Source of the DNA: Bryobacterales bacterium
GTDB lineage: Bacteria; Acidobacteriota; Terriglobia; Bryobacterales; UBA6623
Direction of reading: 5' to 3'
Assembly (NCBI GenBank): GCA_022824585.1
Contig: JAJDZN010000196.1
Location: 1 to 38,989 of the forward strand
DNA length: 38,989 nt
The notes beneath the pieces are model-generated. The model did no database searches, was not told the origin of the DNA, and was given only the letters and a program-made list of their open reading frames with translations. The position numbers and the translations under genes are program-made. Positions 31,122-38,896 of the stretch are shown in pieces (the stretch's first letter is position 1; each line of letters opens with the position of its first letter).

Positions 31122-32028
31122 CGGCCGCGCGGCCGCGACACAAGACCAAGTTGTCTTGATCCAAGTTACGTGACCAGATGAAGTCCGCCGAGCCGAACTT
31201 CTCCACGTATCCGCTATAGGCGCGCTGGTTCGTGACCGCGCTGGCGGGATAGGTCGTGGCCGGCAGCCAATCGCTGTCGTCAAAGCCCGGTTCCGCCCAG
31301 TCTTCCGGCACGGGCAGGTGCAAGGCGCGGCAAGAGGCCGGGTCACGCTCAACGCACGCCGGCCTCTCCGGGCAGCCGGAAGTGTCCGGGCCCGGCTTGA
31401 CACAGCTGGTGTCTTCGAGCGGACTGATGTAGAACGCCTTGCACTTCCAAGCCGCGCCTGTTTCAGTGCCGTCGCTAAACGCAGCGATGAACCCGCCGTC
31501 TCCGACGTTCCAGCGGTCGTATTCCATGCCCACTCCCAAGTGCGTGCCCCAATCGACCAGCTTGACGGCGTAGGTGAGGGGGCCTTTGGCCTGGAAGCGC
31601 ACGACGCCGGAGTTGAACGGCACGAAACCGACCGGATCGCGGGCCACGATCTGGCCGTTGACGTACAGCTCGTAGTAGTTGTCACCGAACACAAAGCCGG
31701 TGACCTCATCGCCATCAGCATCGATCTCAACAGTCTCGAGATCTTGGAGATGCGATGGATTGTGGCCGGGTCCGCCGCAGTCGTTGTAGAGGTCCGTGGG
31801 ATCCGGTCCCTCAGCAGGAACGGTCGGCACTTGGATCCGCGTGCCGTCCTCGGCAACCACGATGCCGCAGCGGGCTTCGATGAACCGCCGGGCGGGACCG
31901 GAGCACTCGCGAGCGAGCTTTCCGCAGGAGAAACCCTCGGTGGCGAGCCCCTGCGTCACGCGGCCACCCTCGATGCCTTGGGCCAGGGCGATTGCAGGAA
32001 TTAGGAGAAAGAGCCAAGCCAGTCTCAT
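31111..32028 (-). CDS. Secreted Cys-containing protein, beta-sandwich-like, unknown function
   Basis: 305 residues with a clear signal peptide (RLAWLFLLIPAIALA, cleaved before QGIEGG). Nine or more Cys in the mature part (for example FSCGKLARECSG, DTSGCPERPACVERD, DNLVLCRG) suggest disulfides. Segments such as GDNYYELYVNGQIVARDPVGFVPFNS and DWAEPGFDDSDWLPAT resemble galactose-binding-like or jelly-roll pieces in secreted proteins, with a carbohydrate- or ligand-binding look, but I do not recognise the family. A YVNGQ strand is typical of sandwich lectin-like domains. It lies between rnd and dapF, convergent with the first. Confidence 0.65.
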   Translation of the reverse strand: MRLAWLFLLIPAIALAQGIEGGRVTQGLATEGFSCGKLARECSGPARRFIEARCGIVVAEDGTRIQVPTVPAEGPDPTDLYNDCGGPGHNPSHLQDLETVEIDADGDEVTGFVFGDNYYELYVNGQIVARDPVGFVPFNSGVVRFQAKGPLTYAVKLVDWGTHLGVGMEYDRWNVGDGGFIAAFSDGTETGAAWKCKAFYISPLEDTSCVKPGPDTSGCPERPACVERDPASCRALHLPVPEDWAEPGFDDSDWLPATTYPASAVTNQRAYSGYVEKFGSADFIWSRNLDQDNLVLCRGRAAGKR

Positions 32029-32106
32029 CGCATCTAGAATGGCAGATCGCGATTGCGAAGTCTCTCGGGCACTTCCCTTACCCGCACAGACTGCTGCAAG
32101 CCAGGC

Positions 32107-32940
32107 TCATTCGGTCTCATAGCTTCCGCGCGACACAATCACAGCCGGACCGGTCAGGCGCATGCCGCCCAGCCAGTCCACGTACATCTCCCCTCCCTCA
32201 GTGAGGATGCGCGCCCGGTCGGTGATCCAGCCGTGGTGGCGAGCGGCAAGAGCCGCGCCGAGTGACCCCGTGCCGGAGCTCAACGTAGCCCCGGCGCCCC
32301 GCTCCCAGAAGCGGACCTCCAGCGTGGGCGTGTGGCGGTCCTTGTCGTTGACCGTCACGAACGAAACGTTAGTCCCATCGGGGAAGTGCGGGTCCCGTTC
32401 CAGAATCGGCCCCCATGTCTGCCAGTCGAAGTCCAGACGATCCACGCGGACTACGAACTGCGGGTTCCCTACGTGGACGGCGGTCATGTCTCCGCCCAGC
32501 TTGGCACCCTCTCCAACCGGCTGGTCCTCCAATATTCTGCACTGCGAATCGTCCGTCGTCATCCGGAATTCGTAGTAGGGAGACTTGGCCAGCGTGCGCT
32601 CGATCTCGCGCACACCCGCCTCTGTCTCGATGGAGAATCGTTCGGGGGCATCGACAGCCTCGGTCAGGTACGCCGCCACGCAACGCGTGCCATTGCCTGA
32701 GATTTCCGCCTCGCTGCCATCGCTATTCCATAACCGCAGCCGGGCGATGGCTCGTGAATCGCTTGAGGGACCGACTACTTCGAGGCCATCCGCTCCGACG
32801 CCGAATCGCCGGTCGCAGATTCTCGTGGCAAACCGTGGCAACGATTCGGCACCGAGGCTGATCCCGGAAAGCTCGCAGCTTTCGACGATCACAAAATCAT
32901 TGCCAGCCCCGTGGGCCTTTGTGAAGCGAACAGCTGGCAC
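32107..32940 (-). CDS. dapF: Diaminopimelate epimerase homologue, second catalytic Cys replaced by Ser
   Basis: 277 residues. DapF converts LL- to meso-diaminopimelate for lysine and peptidoglycan. The N-terminus TKAHGAGNDFVIV and the first active-site loop SEAEISGNGTRCVAAY (Cys87) are canonical. The second loop, normally ACGTGACA-like, reads TLSSGTGSLGA here, so the catalytic Cys is Ser222; the DNA was checked codon by codon. Other motifs (GNPQFVV, ERGAGATL) are normal. Either the enzyme works with Cys/Ser, or it has another substrate or is weak. ATG 32940. No other lysine gene is visible nearby. Confidence 0.9.
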   Translation of the reverse strand: MPAVRFTKAHGAGNDFVIVESCELSGISLGAESLPRFATRICDRRFGVGADGLEVVGPSSDSRAIARLRLWNSDGSEAEISGNGTRCVAAYLTEAVDAPERFSIETEAGVREIERTLAKSPYYEFRMTTDDSQCRILEDQPVGEGAKLGGDMTAVHVGNPQFVVRVDRLDFDWQTWGPILERDPHFPDGTNVSFVTVNDKDRHTPTLEVRFWERGAGATLSSGTGSLGAALAARHHGWITDRARILTEGGEMYVDWLGGMRLTGPAVIVSRGSYETE

Positions 32941-33211
32941 TCATCCTAGTGTGCCTGAAGCCATCCGGCGTCCACCGGCGACCGACGACGGCGAATGCGG
33001 TCTGGAACGCGATGCCCCGGACATCGAGCCCACGTATTCGTAGAACCGTTCCATCTGCCCCGGTCCCGTTGATGGAACGATGCACAACGCGGCAGACAGG
33101 CGAGCAACGCTCCGCACTAGAGATGGAGTAGCCGACAACTGATTGGCAACGCCACGAACATCGGTGCCCGGCACCCACCCCCAATGACAGCATATGTGCT
33201 ATCAGTAAGCA

Positions 33212-33637
33212 GTGAGCAGGATCGTGATTGATACGAACGTCCTGGTTTCCGCGATTCTCTCGCCCGACCGCGCAGCACGGGAGGTGCTACGACGATGCTT
33301 GACCGGCCGCGCGCAACCACTAGTGGGCAACGCGTTGTTTCTGGAATATGAGGACGTCCTGGCAAGAGAAGGGCTATTCTCTGCGGCGCCGATCACCGCG
33401 GATGACCGAGCGACGCTACTGGACACACTCATCAGTGTCTGCGAATGGGTACACATCTCTTTTCTTTGGCGTCCGAATCTAGCCGACGAATCCGACAATC
33501 ATCTGATCGAGCTAGCGATTGCGGGTAATGCAGAGTCCATCGTCACGGGCAACACGAGGGACTTCGCGGCGCACGAACTCGTCTTCGACAGCGTTCGGAT
33601 CGTTACGCCGGGCAACTGGCTGAAGGAGGATGACTGA
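33212..33637 (+). CDS. PIN-domain toxin (COG1569-like)
   Basis: 141 residues. The PIN core is present: RIVIDTNVLVSAIL (first Asp), LFLEYEDVLARE (Glu), PNLADESDNHLIELAIAG (Asp pair) and ESIVTGNTRDF. This is the COG1569 type of toxin nuclease, normally of this length. It starts at GTG 33212 and, unlike VapBC, the toxin gene comes before its antitoxin. The likely antitoxin starts immediately after its stop. The 271 bases between dapF and this gene hold no recognised gene. Confidence 0.9.
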   Translation: MSRIVIDTNVLVSAILSPDRAAREVLRRCLTGRAQPLVGNALFLEYEDVLAREGLFSAAPITADDRATLLDTLISVCEWVHISFLWRPNLADESDNHLIELAIAGNAESIVTGNTRDFAAHELVFDSVRIVTPGNWLKEDD

Positions 33638-33638
33638 C

Positions 33639-33872
33639 ATGGCAACATTGACAATCCGGGTGCCTGACGCCCATCGAGATCGCTTGGCGGCTATGGCCGC
33701 GCAACGCGGTGTGAGCGTAAACAAACTGATGGAGGAACTCTCGGTGCGGGCATTGACCGAGCACGATACTGAAATGCGTTTCCGGTTGCGGGCGGCCCGC
33801 GGTAATGTCGAGGACGGATTGAGGGTGCTTGACAAGCTGGACCGTATGCATTCACGGGCCGAGGATCCCTGA
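33639..33872 (+). CDS. Ribbon-helix-helix antitoxin-like protein
   Basis: 77 residues. The N-terminus ATLTIRVPDAHRDRLAAMAAQRGVSVNKLMEELSVRAL is a ribbon-helix-helix (Arc/CopG/HicB-like) DNA-binding domain; the C-terminal half would hold the toxin. ATG 33639 is preferred over ATG 33630 because AGGAGG at 33624-33629 gives 9-base spacing to it and none to the other. It begins right after the PIN stop (33635-33637), the usual layout of a reversed TA operon. Confidence 0.85.
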   Translation: MATLTIRVPDAHRDRLAAMAAQRGVSVNKLMEELSVRALTEHDTEMRFRLRAARGNVEDGLRVLDKLDRMHSRAEDP

Positions 33873-34045
33873 AGCACAGCAGCTCTTGGAAGCTGGCTCA
33901 ACACCCTACCGTGCCAGTCCGTTCAGGGATCGCGTCCGTGACGGCTTCGGCGAGGTCCCAGTCGTGCAGTGAGGCATCGCAGTCTTTCGATCGGGGGCTT
34001 GGAAAGTAACCGCTTGGCACGCTGATACTCTGGGTTCAGGTTCCC

Positions 34046-36058
34046 ATGACAAACCCGTTAGTCGAGATCCAGTTCGAAGTTCCGTTCGACACGATCCGCG
34101 CCGAGCATGTCGAGCCAGCGATCGACCAGTTGCTGGCCGAGGCCGAAGCTGCTCTCGCCGCCGTGGCGGAAGACGACCGCCCGGCCACCTACGACCGCAC
34201 GCTGGGGTCTCTGGAATCGCTCGGAGAAAAGCTCGGCTACGCCATGGGCGTCGTGGGCCATCTGGAATCCGTCGCCACTCACCCGGAACTGCGGACGGCG
34301 TTCAACACCGTGCAGCCGAAAGTCAGCGCGTTCTTCTCCGGTATCCCGCTCAACGAGGGTGTCTGGACGCGCCTTAGGGAATTCGCCGCATCGTCGGAAG
34401 CCCAAGCCATCTCCCCAACGCAGAAGAGATTGCTGAAAAAGACCGTCGACAGCTTTCGGCGCAGCGGCGCCGAACTCGATCCGGTGGGCAAGGCGAGGCT
34501 GCTGGAGATCAACGTCGAACTCGCCAAGTTGACGACCAAGTTTTCCGAGAACGTGTTGGATGCCACCAACGCCTTCGAACTGGTGATCGACGACGAGGCG
34601 GGTCTTGCCGGTCTGCCCGCGACAGCCATCGAGGCGGCACGCGAGAGCGCAGAGAGCAAGGGGCTGCATGGGTGGCGCTTCACTCTTCAGGCGCCGAGCT
34701 ATCTGGCGGCGATGACATACCTCGACGACGCGGCCGTGCGGGAAACGCTGTACCGCGAGTATTCGCGACGGGCCGCGTCGGGCGAGTTCGACAATCGAGA
34801 GAACATCGACCGGATCCTTGCACTTCGCAGAGAAAAGGCAGGATTGCTCGGCTACACGGACTTCGCGGACCTGGTCTTGGAAGATCGAATGGCGAAATCG
34901 GGCTCCAACGCCTTTGAGTTCGTCAATGACCTCAGGCGGCGCACGCAAGCTGCGTTCGAGCGCGAGAACCACGAGCTGCGCGACTTTTGCGGCGGCGAGC
35001 TGGCACCCTGGGACGTGGCCTACCAAGCCGAGCGGCTCCGCAAGGAGCGCTACGACTTCGACGAGGAGGATCTGCGCCCGTATTTTCCCTACGAGGGGGT
35101 CCTTGCCGGGCTGTTCGACGTGGCTCAGCGACTGTTCGGCGTGAGCATTGAGCGCCGCCAGGGCGTGCCCGTGTGGGACAAGCGCGTCGACTCGTACGCG
35201 CTCTTAGACGCCGACGGCAGCCATCTTGGCTCGTTCTATGCCGACTACTTCCCGCGCGAGAACAAGCGCGGAGGGGCCTGGATGGACTCGCTGATCACCG
35301 GCGAGCCAACCGGCGATGGATTCTCGCCGCACCTAGGGCTCAACTGCGGCAACCTCACCCCTCCGACCGGCGACAAGCCGGCCCTGCTGACTCATCGCGA
35401 GGTGGAGACGATCTTTCACGAGTTCGGCCACCTGCTGCACCACCTGCTCAGCAAGGTGGAGGTCAAGAGCCTCGCCGGCACGAACGTGGCCTGGGACTGG
35501 GTGGAGCTGCCCTCCCAGATCATGGAAAACTGGTGCTGGGAGCGCGCAGCTCTCGACATGTTTGCCAAGCACCATGTGACCGGCCAGCCGATCCCTGAAG
35601 AATTGTTGGCCAAAATGAAGAGAGCCAAGAACTTCCGCAGCGCGAACGGACAGATGCGGCAGCTGGGCTTTGCCAGCCTCGATCTCGCGCTGCACATCGA
35701 GTTCGACCCGGATCACGACGGCGACTTGATGGAGTACGCGCGCGGCATCCTGCAAGCTCACTCCCCCACACCCCTGCCCCAGGACCATGCAATGGTCGCG
35801 GGCTTCACGCACCTGTTCTCCAGCCCGGTCGGATACGGTGCCGGCTACTACTCGTACAAGTGGTCAGAGATGCTGGACGCTGATGCCTTCACGCGCTTCG
35901 CCCGCGAGGGCATCTTCAACTCCGAGACCGGCAGGGCCTTCCGCTGCAACATCTTGGAGAAGGGCGACAGCGCCGAGCCGGAAGACCTGTTCCGGGCCTT
36001 CATGGACCGCGACCCAGATCCCGAGGCGTTGCTGCGACGGCTTGACCTGGCAGCGTAG
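34046..36058 (+). CDS. prlC: M3-family oligopeptidase A (PrlC/OpdA)
   Basis: 670 residues, the usual length. The zinc motif HEFGH is in VETIFHEFGHLLHHLLSKVEV, with the third ligand Glu in VELPSQIMENWCWE. Other landmarks are YSRRAASGEFDNRENI, LGYTDFADLVLEDRMA, RENKRGGAWMD and GYGAGYYSYKWSEMLDADAF. It degrades signal-peptide fragments and other short peptides in the cytoplasm. ATG 34046. It is followed by the glycosylase gene after 15 bases, so probably shares the transcript. The 173 bases before it show nothing recognisable. Confidence 0.95.
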   Translation: MTNPLVEIQFEVPFDTIRAEHVEPAIDQLLAEAEAALAAVAEDDRPATYDRTLGSLESLGEKLGYAMGVVGHLESVATHPELRTAFNTVQPKVSAFFSGIPLNEGVWTRLREFAASSEAQAISPTQKRLLKKTVDSFRRSGAELDPVGKARLLEINVELAKLTTKFSENVLDATNAFELVIDDEAGLAGLPATAIEAARESAESKGLHGWRFTLQAPSYLAAMTYLDDAAVRETLYREYSRRAASGEFDNRENIDRILALRREKAGLLGYTDFADLVLEDRMAKSGSNAFEFVNDLRRRTQAAFERENHELRDFCGGELAPWDVAYQAERLRKERYDFDEEDLRPYFPYEGVLAGLFDVAQRLFGVSIERRQGVPVWDKRVDSYALLDADGSHLGSFYADYFPRENKRGGAWMDSLITGEPTGDGFSPHLGLNCGNLTPPTGDKPALLTHREVETIFHEFGHLLHHLLSKVEVKSLAGTNVAWDWVELPSQIMENWCWERAALDMFAKHHVTGQPIPEELLAKMKRAKNFRSANGQMRQLGFASLDLALHIEFDPDHDGDLMEYARGILQAHSPTPLPQDHAMVAGFTHLFSSPVGYGAGYYSYKWSEMLDADAFTRFAREGIFNSETGRAFRCNILEKGDSAEPEDLFRAFMDRDPDPEALLRRLDLAA

Positions 36059-36073
36059 GCCTGCCCATCGGCC

Positions 36074-36691
36074 ATGTCGGAAATCGCTCCCTCGGAGTTG
36101 CTGGCAGCGACACGGCTCCCTGCGAGGTCGTTCTACGCCCGGCCTACCGTGGAAGTGGCGCGGAGCCTGCTGGGTTCGATCTTGCTGCATCGCACCGACG
36201 AGGGTCTCCTGGCTGGCGTGATCGTCGAGGTGGAGGCGTATCTCGGCCAAGACGACCCGGCCGCGCACAGCAGCGCAGGCCGGACAGCCCGCACGCGAGT
36301 GATCTTCGGTGATCCCGGCCACGCTTACATCTACAAGGTCTACGGCTTGCATCACTGCTTGAACGTCGTGGCCGAGCCCGGAGGGACACCCGGCTGCGTG
36401 CTGGTTCGCGCGTTGGAACCAGTCTGCGGAATAGACGCCATGCGCTCGCGCCGGGTGGCCGCTCGGCGGGCGGACCAGATCGCTAGCGGACCAGCAAAGC
36501 TGACCCAAGCAATGGGGATCGGGATCGAATCTTACGGAGCGGATCTGCTCGGCGAGCCGCTGAGCATCCGCCTGCCACACAAAGAGCCCGAGGTTAAGGT
36601 GCGAACTACGAAGAGAATCGGAATCCGCAAGGCGCAGGAGCTTGATCTTCGCTTTTTTATCGCAGACAATGAACACGTCAGCCGACGATGA
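36074..36691 (+). CDS. DNA-3-methyladenine glycosylase (AAG/MPG family)
   Basis: 205 residues, the family length. It removes alkylated and deaminated purines. Landmarks: RSFYARPTVEVARSLLGSILL, GVIVEVEAYLGQDDPAAHSS with the catalytic Glu, ARTRVIFGDPGHAYIYKVYG and HHCLNVVAEPGGTPGCVLVRALEP, GPAKLTQAMGI and TTKRIGIRKAQELDLRFFI. ATG 36074. Its stop overlaps the start of the polymerase gene as ATGA (36688-36691), so base excision and lesion bypass are translationally coupled. Confidence 0.95.
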   Translation: MSEIAPSELLAATRLPARSFYARPTVEVARSLLGSILLHRTDEGLLAGVIVEVEAYLGQDDPAAHSSAGRTARTRVIFGDPGHAYIYKVYGLHHCLNVVAEPGGTPGCVLVRALEPVCGIDAMRSRRVAARRADQIASGPAKLTQAMGIGIESYGADLLGEPLSIRLPHKEPEVKVRTTKRIGIRKAQELDLRFFIADNEHVSRR

Positions 36692-37947
36692 CCAAGGATC
36701 CCGATGGGCGAGTGATCTTTCATGTCGACATGGACGCTTTCTTCGTGTCCGTGGAGGAGTTATCCAATCCCGCGCTCAAGGGACGCCCGGTTGTGGTGGG
36801 CGGCAAGCCGGACGAGCGCGGCGTGGTCGCGGCGGCATCCTACGCGGCCCGCAAGTTTGGCGTGCACTCGGCGATGCCGCTTCGGGAAGCGTTTCGTAGA
36901 TGTCCGCAAGCTATTTTCCTAGAGGGACATCCAGAGCGATACCTCCAGTATTCCAAACGGGTTGGCAAGACCTTGCGGCAGTTCTCGCCCCTAGTGTCGA
37001 TGGCGTCCATCGACGAAGCCTACCTTGACCTCAGCGGAACCGAGCGACTGCTCGGGCCGCCAATCGCTGCAGCCCACGCCTTGCACGAGGCGGTCAAGGA
37101 AGAGACTGGCTTGCCGTGTTCGATCGGCATTGCGACGTCACGGCTAGTGGCAAAGATCTGCTCTGCTCTGGCAAAGCCGAACGGAGTCCTGTTCGTCTGG
37201 CCCGGCGCTGAGCCCCAATTCTTGGCCCCGCTCGAGATCGGCCGCATCCCGGGCGTCGGCAGGGTCACTCGAGAGAAACTCGCAGCGCTGGGAATACGTA
37301 CCATTGGCGAGGCAGCCAAGCGAGGAGAATCGTTTCTGGAAGCCCACCTGGGCAAGGCAGGTGCAGACCTGGCCGGCAAAGCGCTCGGGCGCGATGCCGG
37401 GGCCTGGTTCAGCCAGGAGTTCGCCGAGCAAAGCGATCCGAAGTCCATCAGCCACGAGACGACCTTCCCGGAAGACACGCTCGATGCGGTATTGGTCAAT
37501 GCGACGATCGCGAAGCTGACGCAACTTGTGGGGCGACGCTTGCGCGAGCAATCCCTCTGGGCCAAGACTGTCCAGATCAAGATCCGCTATTCCGACTTCT
37601 CGACGCAGACGAGGGCGAAGACCCTCGATGAAGCGACCCAGTTGGACAGCGTCCTGCTGCAGACCGTCAGGGACCTGTACGAACGCAACTACGCACGCGG
37701 GAAGGCTGTACGCCTGCTCGGCGTTTACGCCGGCTCGCTTCAGAAAGCGCCAGGCGCCCAACCTAGGCTATTCGACACGGACGGCAATGCCAAGTGGGCC
37801 AAGGCCTTGCAGGCAGTGGACTCCCTGCGCGACCGCTACGGCGAATCATCCGTCGGGCTGGCAGCCACACTGCGCCACGGACGCAGGGAGCGAGTGCACG
37901 AAAACCCCTCCGGATTGGCCGGGCGCGTCAGCCAAGACGACCAGTAA
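36688..37947 (+). CDS. dinB: DNA polymerase IV (translesion polymerase)
   Basis: 419 residues. Y-family polymerase: catalytic carboxylates in IFHVDMDAFFVSVEEL and in SMASIDEAYLDLSG, the VVAAASYAARKFGVHSAMP fingers piece, GIATSRLVAKICSALAKPNG, and the helix-hairpin-helix thumb near GRIPGVGRVTREKL. The little-finger domain follows (KSISHETTFPEDTL). It bypasses damaged template bases, including alkylated ones. ATG 36688 overlaps the glycosylase stop. No LexA box is visible in this overlap; the promoter is likely upstream of the peptidase gene or within it. The C-terminus lacks an obvious clamp-binding motif, ending in GRVSQDDQ. Confidence 0.95.
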   Translation: MTKDPDGRVIFHVDMDAFFVSVEELSNPALKGRPVVVGGKPDERGVVAAASYAARKFGVHSAMPLREAFRRCPQAIFLEGHPERYLQYSKRVGKTLRQFSPLVSMASIDEAYLDLSGTERLLGPPIAAAHALHEAVKEETGLPCSIGIATSRLVAKICSALAKPNGVLFVWPGAEPQFLAPLEIGRIPGVGRVTREKLAALGIRTIGEAAKRGESFLEAHLGKAGADLAGKALGRDAGAWFSQEFAEQSDPKSISHETTFPEDTLDAVLVNATIAKLTQLVGRRLREQSLWAKTVQIKIRYSDFSTQTRAKTLDEATQLDSVLLQTVRDLYERNYARGKAVRLLGVYAGSLQKAPGAQPRLFDTDGNAKWAKALQAVDSLRDRYGESSVGLAATLRHGRRERVHENPSGLAGRVSQDDQ

Positions 37948-37975
37948 GCTCCAGACCGGAGCTAGTTCCGGGAAC
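37947..37975. terminator. Two tandem short hairpins between convergent genes
   Basis: AGCTCC (37947-37952) pairs with GGAGCT (37958-37963) around a 5-base loop, then GTTCC (37965-37969) pairs with GGAAC (37971-37975). They occupy the 29-base gap between convergent dinB and redoxin stops. No T-tract; a bidirectional terminator is suggested by position. Confidence 0.4.
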
Positions 37976-37976
37976 C

Positions 37977-38465
37977 TCAACCAGGCTTGTAGACGAGCAC
38001 GTCCTCGCCAGCCAGGAAGGGCGAATTCAGTCCCAGCTTGCCAGCCAGCTCTTCCACGTCCGCCTTGGACCAACTCACCATGGTGTGCTCGATGACACCG
38101 TCCGTTCCAACCAGGAACACTGTCGGGACATTGGTCAGACCGTAGGCGTTGGACACCGCAAAGCCCGCCTCCTCGGTGTCGAACACTTGCTTGGTGACAT
38201 AGCCATGCTCCAGATTGAAGCGCTCCGCGTCCGCGGGCGTGTCCTGCGACACCGCAACCGCGGTGCCAGAACCGTTCAATTGGGCGTTGAATCGATCCAA
38301 GTACGGCAGAGCGTACTGGCAGGTCGGGCAGCTGGCCTTGAAGAACGTCAGAAGCACAGGCCCCGACGCAAGGGCACTGTAGAGCTGAAACTCGCTGCCG
38401 TCAGCGTCTCCGAGGCTGAAGTCCGGCGCACGGGAGCCTTTTGGTAGCGCGGCCATACTGCCCAT
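37977..38465 (-). CDS. TlpA/peroxiredoxin-like thioredoxin-fold protein with CPTC
   Basis: 162 residues, no signal peptide. The family pattern is GSRAPDFSLGDADGSEFQL, VLLTFFKASCPTCQYALPYLDRF with CPTC, AVAVSQDTPADAERF and NVPTVFLVGTDGVIE with cis-Pro. It belongs to the AhpC-TSA/redoxin group and may reduce disulfides or peroxides. ATG 38465 is preferred because GGAGG lies 10 bases upstream; ATG 38456 is possible. It converges on dinB. Confidence 0.9.
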   Translation of the reverse strand: MGSMAALPKGSRAPDFSLGDADGSEFQLYSALASGPVLLTFFKASCPTCQYALPYLDRFNAQLNGSGTAVAVSQDTPADAERFNLEHGYVTKQVFDTEEAGFAVSNAYGLTNVPTVFLVGTDGVIEHTMVSWSKADVEELAGKLGLNSPFLAGEDVLVYKPG

Positions 38466-38811
38466 AATCGTACCGCCTCCCTAGACTCACTGTTGCCATT
38501 CGTTGGCGTTTCGACGCCTGCCGTCGACAGCGTTCAGGCTTGCCTTCGACTCCATCAACTGAAGCGTGCCGGCCTACTCTTCAACGCAAGACTCAGTAGA
38601 TGAACCGGCACCCCAGCACGCCCATCGTGAACCTCAGGGCCGGCGTCCGCCACAAGATCGACCAGACGTGCCGGAACAGGTGAATCAGAACCACCAGCGA
38701 AACGCTGCCCACTAGACTGAACTTCACCCGCACCGGACATATTTTCTCACTCGTAAGTGCTTGGCTTATAACGAGTTCCGCACTTCCATGAGCTGTTTTT
38801 GACTTGTCTTT

Positions 38812-38892
38812 TTGTTTCCATGTAAATTATCGCTTGACCTGTGTTTTCACTTTCCTATAAAATCATTATTGGAATATCTTGTTTCCATGTAA
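38812..38892 (+). repeat. 14-base direct repeat in the IS leader
   Basis: TTGTTTCCATGTAA occurs at 38812-38825 and again at 38879-38892, 67 bases apart, flanking the transposase promoter. A third shorter TTCCATG is at 38784-38790. Such repeated words near an IS end are often transposase or repressor binding sites; which one is unknown. Confidence 0.6.
38834..38861 (+). promoter_or_regulatory. Strong sigma-70-type promoter of the IS transposase
   Basis: TTGACC (38834-38839) and TATAAA (38856-38861) are separated by 16 bases, and the transposase GTG lies 36 bases downstream of the -10. It is among the best-looking promoters in the window and drives rightward into the transposase. Confidence 0.65.
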
Positions 38893-38896
38893 CCCC

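Larger units (their letters stand above)
38466..38896. other. 431-base stretch without a confident gene, AT-rich at its right half
   Basis: The left part (38466-38735) has normal GC and should carry the redoxin promoter. From about 38740 it turns AT-rich, as expected for the end of an insertion sequence. On the minus strand 38593-38733 is a 46-codon frame from GTG reading VRVKFSLVGSVSLVVLIHLF and ending GVLGCRFIY; it is hydrophobic and may be a small membrane protein or a fragment, but it has no ribosome site and no recognised family. The transposase promoter and repeats are listed separately. The left end of the IS is not visible because the right end is outside the window. Confidence 0.5.

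Noticed and set aside
30102-31856. 584-codon minus-strand open frame across rnd
   Set aside because: It lies antisense to most of rnd and out of frame with the secreted-protein gene; it is Arg/Ser/Pro-rich with no motif, typical of a GC-rich shadow frame.
32941-33211. Possible decayed gene between dapF and the PIN toxin
   Set aside because: Minus-strand pieces in two frames look protein-like (for example MERFYEYVGSMSG and IAFQTAFAVVGRRWTPDGF) but match nothing I know, so a pseudogene is not claimed.
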